Of a stretch of DNA of 64,000 bases, positions 57,961-64,000 are shown one piece after another (position 1 is the first letter of the stretch; the number at the start of each line of letters is the position of its first letter). The translations under genes and the position numbers were made by a program. The notes beneath the pieces were generated by a model, which saw nothing but the letters and a program-made list of their open reading frames with translations, did no database searches and was not told where the DNA came from. This stretch comes from Platerodrilus igneus (Eukaryota > Arthropoda > Insecta > Coleoptera > Lycidae). The DNA is taken from assembly GCA_036346225.1 (NCBI GenBank), contig JARFIW010000668.1, forward strand, positions 2,749,001-2,813,000, in the 5' to 3' direction.

Positions 57961-58377
57961 ATCGATAAGCTGGAATAGCTTAAGCATACTAAGTTTACCT
58001 CTAGTACAAATTTCTAGTAATATTGAATTTTTAAGATTTATATCGCAGTAACTAGTTAAATCAGAACCCCGTAATTGCTAATCTATTAAATTTTGGTAGT
58101 ATGAATTGAAATTTGCAAATAGGTAATATTAATTTTATAAATCAAAAGAAACCAAAATGTAAATACTTCGAATTTTCTTATAGCAATATATACGGACTCA
58201 TTCATTTCTAACTGAAAAAATAGCATTAATTGTTAAAATTTAAAAATCTTGATTAAATTCTACAACATTATTTAATATTAGTAGATCATTGTGACAATTA
58301 CTACTTTAAAAATTAAAGAAATTGCAATTAAACCTATGTATAATATTTATGTACATTTTTATATAATACACCTACTA
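57961..58377. other. Unassigned AT-rich sequence
   Basis: No gene or repeat seen. It lies between the GC-rich block and the tail of RTE-like LINE 4. Confidence 0.4.
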
Positions 58378-60210
58378 TCATCATCATCATTAGGTCATCA
58401 ATCCTAGAACTGGTTAGCCGCGTAGCCTCATTGTTTCCTAGTCTGAAACAACCTACAAATTTTCTTGAAATGTGCACAGTCTGCATCTATCACTATCTGT
58501 GTGCGAAAGTCTGATCTCGGTCTACCTCTACCTCTCTTTTCCTATCTCTGCTTGTAGTATATCCCCTATTATTCTCCAGAAATGCCTTAGAACATATCCT
58601 GTCCTTTTATTTCTCCTATTTTTTCATTTTCCACAGATATCTTTGTTTCTCTACTATTTCTACAATCTATTTGTTATTAACTTTATCCGTCCATGCTACC
58701 ATCTTCATACGTCTGAAGCACAACATTCCAGAAGGATTTTATCTCTTTCTGTCTGCTTTTCCTACTGTCCCTATTTCATAGATGTACTGTGCTGTGCTCC
58801 ACACTATGCTTTGAACAGTTTTCTTCTTGTATCGATGTTCGTTGTCTTTGAACATAGCTGCTGTTCTTTTTTGTTTGATGCAGTTTGGCCATCTTCTATT
58901 GTTTTACAGTTATATACCCTATTTCCCAATGCGAAGCGGGGGTAAACAGCTTTTGGCTGCCAAGTTCCCCCAGCACCTGAACCTTTGTTGAATTAATAGT
59001 TTTTCCAATTTATCCTTTTGCACAATCAACATTAGTAGAAAATATTTCACACCCAACACCTGTAGTTGTTTATAATAATCATCAGATTTAAGAGCACTTA
59101 TTTTTTCATCATTGGGTTTTACATCTTGAAACTGGCTGGACTTGTACCTCAGCTTATTTATGTACTGAGCTAGCCTACACAGTTCCCTGTAGTTCTCACA
59201 ACCGTCAATATACTGCTCGATTCCCTTCTATTGTTTTCTAATTATATGCCCTATTTCGCTGAGATTCAGAGGTATGTGACGGTGGTTCAGCAGCCCGTGG
59301 CTGCCAAGGATTCCCCAACATTTAAACATATGCACAATTAATCTTAGTTGGAAGTATTGCAAAACCAATATCTGTAGTTGTTTCTAATAACCACCATGTT
59401 TAAGTACAGTTATTAGTTTTGTCATTATTTTTTCCCTCTTGCGACTGGTTGGAATCGTACCTCCATTGATTTTTATTCTGAGCTAGCCTACACATTTCCC
59501 TGAAATTCTCACAGCCTACATCTTTCACCATCTGTGTGCAGTAGTCTAACCTAGGTCTGTCTACCTCTACATCTCTTTTTTCCTATCTCTACATCTAATA
59601 TATTCCGTACTATTTCCTCATGTCCTAGTATGTGACCTATCATGTTTTTTACTGATTACCACATAGTTCTTTCTTCCCCTACCATTTCTAGTACCTCTTG
59701 GTTCTTAACTTTGTCTGACCTTGGTATCTTCATCATACGTCTGTAGCACCTCATTTCAAAGGCCTTTTTCTTGTCTGCTTCTCATACTGTCCACGCTCAT
59801 AGCCATACAGTGCTGTGTTCCACACATATTTTTAAGCAATCTTTTCCTTGTTTGTATGTTTGTGGTCTTTGAACACAGGAGTTACTTTTTCTTGTTAAAA
59901 GCACAACCTTGTGCTCAGCTTTGTTTTATATCTTTTGTGCTTTTCCCATCTTGCGTTATTTGACTTCCTAGGTAGCAGAAATTCTTAACCTCTTGTAAGT
60001 TCTCGTTATCTATGTGTATTCTTGTTTTCGGTTTATTTTCCCCTCTTTTACATAGTAGAACTTTAGTTCTATTTTTGTTAATTTTTATACCATATCTCTC
60101 CGTTAGAACTGTTTTCATTTAATTAAGAGCAGCTTCTAACTCTTCTTTGCTAGATGCTAATACTGCTATATCATCTGCAAATCTAAGCATATTAATCTTT
60201 TGTCCCTGCA
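58378..60210 (-). mobile_element. RTE-like LINE 4, 5'-truncated, with two UTR units
   Basis: Read from 60210 downward it starts inside RT at CAGGGACAAAAGATT (the GQKI..MLRFADDIAV block). It continues ERYGIKINKNRTKVLLCKRG and NLQEVKNFCYLGSQITQDGK with one frame break near 60118. It then passes the C-terminal region, a UTR unit with CTTGGCAGCCACGGGCTGCT (about 59292-59311), a second UTR unit with a CTTGGCAGCC element near 58960, a degenerate C-terminal unit (58900-58450), and the ATGATGATGATGA tail at 58378-58392. Its 5' end abuts the tail of the next copy without a gap. Confidence 0.8.
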
Positions 60211-61050
60211 TCATCATCATTATGTCTTCAGTCCTGGAACTGGTTGGACGCATACCATCATTGTTTCCTATTCTGAACTAACCTACAGATTTCCCTGAAA
60301 TTTGCACAGTGTGCATCTATCACTGATCTAGGTCTACATCTACCTCTTTTTCCCTATCTCTGCTTGTAATATATCACATACTATTCCCCAGAAATGCCTT
60401 AGAACGTATTCTGCCCTTCTATTTCCCTTATCTTTTTCTTCAGATATCCTTGTTCCCTTACTATTTCTATAACCTATTTGTTATTATGTTTGTCTGTCCA
60501 TGCTATTGTCCTCTTCCATATGAAGCACAGCATTTCAAAAGGCTGCTACCGTTTTTCTGTCTGCTTTTCAGACTGCTCGTATTTCATAGGCATACTGTGC
60601 TGTGCTCCACACATATGCTTTCAACAATTTTCTTCTTGTTCTATGTTTGTTATCTTTTATCATAGGCGCTATTCTTTCTTGTTAGATGTAGTTCGGTCAC
60701 CTTCAATTGTTTTACAATTATATAGCCCTATTTCTCCTACATTCAGTGGTTGTGAAGGGAGGTAAGCAGCCTGTGGCTGCCAAGATCTTCCAACGCTTAG
60801 ACATTTGCCGAAATAATGGTTTTCCAGTAAATCCTTTCACACAATTAACATTATTCGAGAAAATTGCCCAAACAATTCTTGTAGTTGCTTATAATAATCA
60901 TCATGTTTAGGCACAGTTATTTTTTGGTCATTAGTTTATCCATCTTGTGAGTTGTTGGATGCGTACCTCCATTGATTTCATTCTGGGCTAGCCTACACAT
61001 CTCCCTGAAACTCTTACAACCCAGATCTTTTACTATCTGCATGCAGTAGT
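60211..61050 (-). mobile_element. RTE-like LINE 3: UTR unit, degenerate C-terminal unit and tail
   Basis: 3' half of the last LINE copy: one UTR unit (CTTGGCAGCCACAGGCTGCT at 60766-60785), then the degenerate C-terminal unit (60700-60240), then CCAGTTCCAGGACTGAAGAC and the ATGATGATGAT tail ending at 60211. Only one UTR unit is present, against two in the copies at 11.3, 37-39 and 58.4 kb. Confidence 0.8.
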
Positions 61051-61413
61051 TTAACCTAGGTCTATCTGATCTTCTCTTTTTCCTATCTCTGCTTCTAATA
61101 TATTCCGCAGTATTCCCTCATGTCGTAGTATGTGGTCTATCATCCTACCTCTTCTATTTTTTACCGTTTTCCACATGTTTCTTTCTTCCCCTACCATTTT
61201 TAGCACCTCTTTGTTCTTAATTTTGTCTGTCCATGATATCTTCATCATACATCTGTAGCACCACATTTCAAAGACTTCTATTTTTTCTTGTCCGCTTCTC
61301 CTACTGTCCAGGCTTCACAGTCGTACAGTGCTGTGCTTCACACATATGCTTTAAGCAATCTTTTACTTGTTTCTATGTTTGTTGTCTTTGAACACAGTAG
61401 TTGCCTTTTCTTG
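61051..61413 (-). pseudogene. RTE-like LINE 3: C-terminal zinc/basic region
   Basis: The minus strand reads MMKISWTDKIKNKEVLKMVG, EERNMWKTVKNRRGRMIDHI and LRHEGILRNILEAEIGKRED. The SWTDK..N.EVL and GRxxxHILRHEG blocks are the conserved C-terminal domain of RTE-type proteins, beyond the RT. Frame breaks separate it from the RT at 61414. Confidence 0.8.
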
Positions 61414-62160
61414 TTAAATGTAGTACGACCTTGTGCTAATCTTTTTTATATCTTTTGTGCTTTTTCCATCTTGCGTTATTTGGCTTCCTAGGTAGCAGAA
61501 ATCCTTAACCTCTTGTAAATTCATGTTACATATTTGTATTCTTGTTTTTGATTTATTTTCCCTTCCTTTGCATACTAGTATTTTAGTTTTAGTTTTGTTA
61601 ATTTTCATACCGTATCTCTCTGTTAGAACCGTTTCCATTTCTTTAAGAGCAGCTTCTAACTCTTCTTTACTAGATGCTAATACCGCTATATCATCTGCAA
61701 ATCTAAGCATATCAATTTTTTGTCCTTGCATAGTAATTCCAAATGTCTTCTTGCATTTGACAGTATTCATTGCCTCTTCTATGTACAAATTAAAAATCAA
61801 TGGGGATAGGGCACATCCCTGTCTCACGCCTTTCCTAATGTTTACTTCTCTACGTTCATGTTCTAATTCTATTACTGCTGTTTGCTCTTAGTATAAGCTA
61901 TGTACTATTCGTCTATCCCTATAACTCATTCCAATCTTTTTGAGAATTTCGAACATTTTTTTCCATTTTACATTGTTGAATGCTTCTTCCAGATCAACAT
62001 ACCCTATATACACGCTTTCTCCTTTTTCTATCATTTTCTCCATTATTACTCTCAGAGCTAAAATACCCTCCCGTGTTCTCCTGTTTCGCCTAAACCCAAA
62101 TTGGTCTTCTCCTAGTATTTCTTCAGCTCGTTTTTCCATTCGTCTTTGTACAATTCTAGT
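61414..62160 (-). pseudogene. RTE-like LINE 3 reverse transcriptase
   Basis: RT with all catalytic blocks readable: LGEDQFGFRRNRRTREGILA, ESVYIGYVDLEEAFNNVKWK (motif A), NIRKG-like to MRQGCALSPLIFNLYIEEAM, KIDMLRFADDIAVLASSKEE (motif C FADD), RYGMKINKTKTKILVCKGRE and VKDFCYLGSQITQDG. One stop near 61888 replaces a codon that is Lys at the same place in the 46.2-kb copy, and a frameshift lies near 62150. This is the best-preserved RT of the family in the window. Confidence 0.87.
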
Positions 62161-63515
62161 TAATATTTTTGAAACGTCAGACTTATTGTTCGAAAATTTT
62201 CACATCTATCAGTGCCTTTCTTTTTTGGTATTGTTACTATGATGTTACGTTTGAAATCTTTGGGTACCTCGCTTGTCTCATACATATAGCTTACAAGTTG
62301 GAAGAGATGTTCTGTTACTGCTTGTCCAAAGGCTTTTAGAGTTTCTGCTTGCACCTTATCTATACCCAGAGCCCTACCATTTTTCAGACCCTTTAATGCT
62401 AATTCAACCTCATCTCTAAGTATAGGATATCCCAAGTCATCATTTTCAATGTCTGATTCCTGTTCTAATGCAGTTAGTTCCTCTCCTGCATATAAATTCC
62501 CTATATATTCTTGCCATCTACCCACTTTCTCTACATTTTCTATAATGACATTTCCTCCCGCGTCCTTTATATTTTTGCTATAGGGTTTTATATCCCTAAA
62601 ATTGATTCTAATTAGCTTGTATGCTTCATCTGTCTTTCCTACTTCCATCTTAGTTTGTACCTCTTTGCAATTTTCATCAATCCATTGTTCTTTAGCTTTC
62701 CTGCATTTTCGAATAATTTCCCATTTTATGGCTTTGTATCTCTGTTTTCCTGTTTCGTCTAATTTATTTTTGTATTTTCGTCTTTCTTCTATTAAATTCA
62801 GAATATCCTTTGTTATCCATGGTTTCTTATTTTCTTTTTGTGTATACCCCAGAATATCTCTGGCCGCCATGTCTAGGCTGGATTTAATGTTATTCCATTC
62901 TGTTTCTACTTCCTTAGTATCAGATATTTTCCCGATATCTTGGAGCAATTCATTTGACTTTTTTTCGAATCTTTCTTGAATATCTTTATCTTTTAGTTTC
63001 TCTAAGTCCAAGGGCCTTTTTCCGTTTCTCTTTTTCACATTCTTAAATTTAAGTGCGGCCATAATTACGATATTGTGGTCAGTATCTATATCTGTTTCTG
63101 GGTAGCTTCTACAGTCTTTTACTTGATTCCTAAACCGTTGTCTAACAAGAATGTAATCTATTTGATATCTTCTTATATCTCGTGGCATCTTCCACGTGTA
63201 TCGTCTTCTAACATGATGTTGAAATAATGTATTTGTGATTGTTAAGTTGTTCTTGTCGCAAAATTCTACCAGCTTATTTCCTTTGTCATTTCTCATGCCT
63301 AAACCAAATAAACCTACTATAGCTCCTTCCCTACCCTCACCTACCACTGCATTAAAATCCCCCGTAATTATTAAATTTTCATGTCCTTTTACGTATCTTA
63401 ATATGTCTTCAATATCTTTGTAGATGGCTTCTACCTCTTCGTCACTGTAGCTAGAGGTGGGCATGTATAGTTGTATTATTACTGTGTTTACCAGGTTAGA
63501 TTCTAATCTAACCAT
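62161..63515 (-). pseudogene. RTE-like LINE 3 endonuclease, linker and RT N-terminus
   Basis: An open frame of about 450 codons reads NTVIIQLYMPTSSYSDEEVE, ENLIITGDFNAVVGEGREGA, RRYQIDYILVRQRFRNQVKD and ETDIDTDHNIVIM. The long charged linker has KPWITKDILNLIEERRKYKN. The RT start follows: LKNGRALGIDKVQAETLKAF and RNIIVTIPKKKGTDRCENF. It is the parallel of 41465-42376 plus part of 40399-41410, with the endonuclease catalytic motifs (GDFN, TDHN) intact. Confidence 0.88.
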
Positions 63516-63569
63516 GAATACTCTTTCGTTCTTTTGTAAATAATTTTCTACACAGTATCCTATCTTTTT

Positions 63570-64000
63570 CTACATAACTATCCCCACACCCAAATTTCCT
63601 TCCACTGCTCCTGTATGAATTACCCTAAAGTCTCCACTCCAAAAATACCCCGCCTCTGGCCACCGGACTTTGCTGATCCCTACTATGTCTAGTGATAACC
63701 TATTCATTTTGATTTTTAGGTTCTCTAGCTTACCTACTTGCTTCATACTTCTAGCATTCCACGCTCCAACTCGCAGAATGTTCCCGACTCTTATTTTTAA
63801 CTTTCCGATCGCATCCTCCGAAGTAGTCCCCTCTCGGAGATCCGAATGGGGGACTATTTTAACTCCGGAATCTTTTACTCCAGAGAATGCCATCATGTTT
63901 GTTGCAATTTAAGTACGCTGTCTACTTGGGAGGTAATGTGGTGGTTTCCCGTTGCCTTCCACATCGCGGTAGTGTGTCTTAGACTCCCATACAGACCCCT
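63570..64000 (-). pseudogene. RTE-like LINE 3: leader and endonuclease start
   Basis: ATG at 63896 starts SGVKDSGVKIVPHSDLREGT, ILRVGAWNARSMKQVGKLEN, MNRLSLDIVGISKVRWPEAG and NLGVGIVM, ending one frameshift short of the 63515 frame. Upstream, to the window edge, is the leader with GTGGAAGGCAACGGGAAACC, matching 53.78 kb. The element continues beyond the window. Confidence 0.85.

Overview
This window is repeat-dominated eukaryotic DNA, most likely from an insect. It is AT-rich, has no operons, and carries several canonical GT-AG splice signals. Its mobile elements are the mix usual in insect genomes: a P-element-like transposase, a Mutator-like (MULE) transposase with C2H2 and SWIM fingers, BEL/Pao and Ty3/gypsy-like retrotransposons, and RTE-like and Jockey/CR1-like LINEs. 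I found no intact host gene; every coding region I recognise is a mobile-element gene, and all are broken by stops, frameshifts, deletions or nested insertions. The species cannot be named from the sequence.

Region 1 (1-24434). A segment of about 8 kb occurs twice, at 1-7968 and 16468-24434, in direct orientation. The spacing is 16467 bp and the only difference I found is one base in a poly-A run. The left edge is cut by the window start. Each copy holds a fragment of a pipsqueak-type HTH protein, a C-rich stretch, a 13-bp-arm hairpin where strand composition flips, a 3.6-kb G/T-rich, CpG-rich, hairpin-studded block with no convincing gene, and the upstream part of a MULE. Only the left copy continues into the MULE transposase (7868-10.7 kb), which carries a 53-bp intron and a tRNA-headed SINE. 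Between the copies lie an RTE 3'-end fragment, two pairs of local direct repeats and an unassigned zinc-finger pseudogene (13.7-14.2 kb, minus strand).

Region 2 (24.4-36.7 kb). A minus-strand P-element-like transposase is split across the region. Its 5' half is at 36.7-35.6 kb and its 3' half at 27.3-24.8 kb. The gap is filled by a spliced-leader-like insertion (27.3-28.6 kb) and a Jockey/CR1-like LINE (28.6-35.6 kb), which is itself split by a BEL/Pao element (29.14-34.75 kb).

Region 3 (37.2-54.0 kb). A minus-strand RTE-like LINE is opened up by two related solo LTRs (37.99-38.77 and 39.60-40.40 kb) and by a plus-strand Jockey-like LINE (42.4-53.5 kb). That LINE contains a 1445-bp solo LTR with CATG target duplications and a minus-strand Ty3/gypsy-like element with ACTAT target duplications. 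The gypsy element in turn contains a 5'-truncated plus-strand RTE copy, giving four levels of nesting.

Region 4 (54.0-64.0 kb). About 4.3 kb of mostly unassigned sequence is followed by two RTE-like copies placed tail-to-head on the minus strand. The last one runs out of the window.

The observations I would check first are the near-identical 16.5-kb-spaced duplication, the composition flip centred on a hairpin with its hairpin-rich G/T block, the modular 3' end of the RTE-like family (repeated UTR units plus a second, degenerate copy of the C-terminal coding region), and the solo LTR family in which each copy carries a splice donor.
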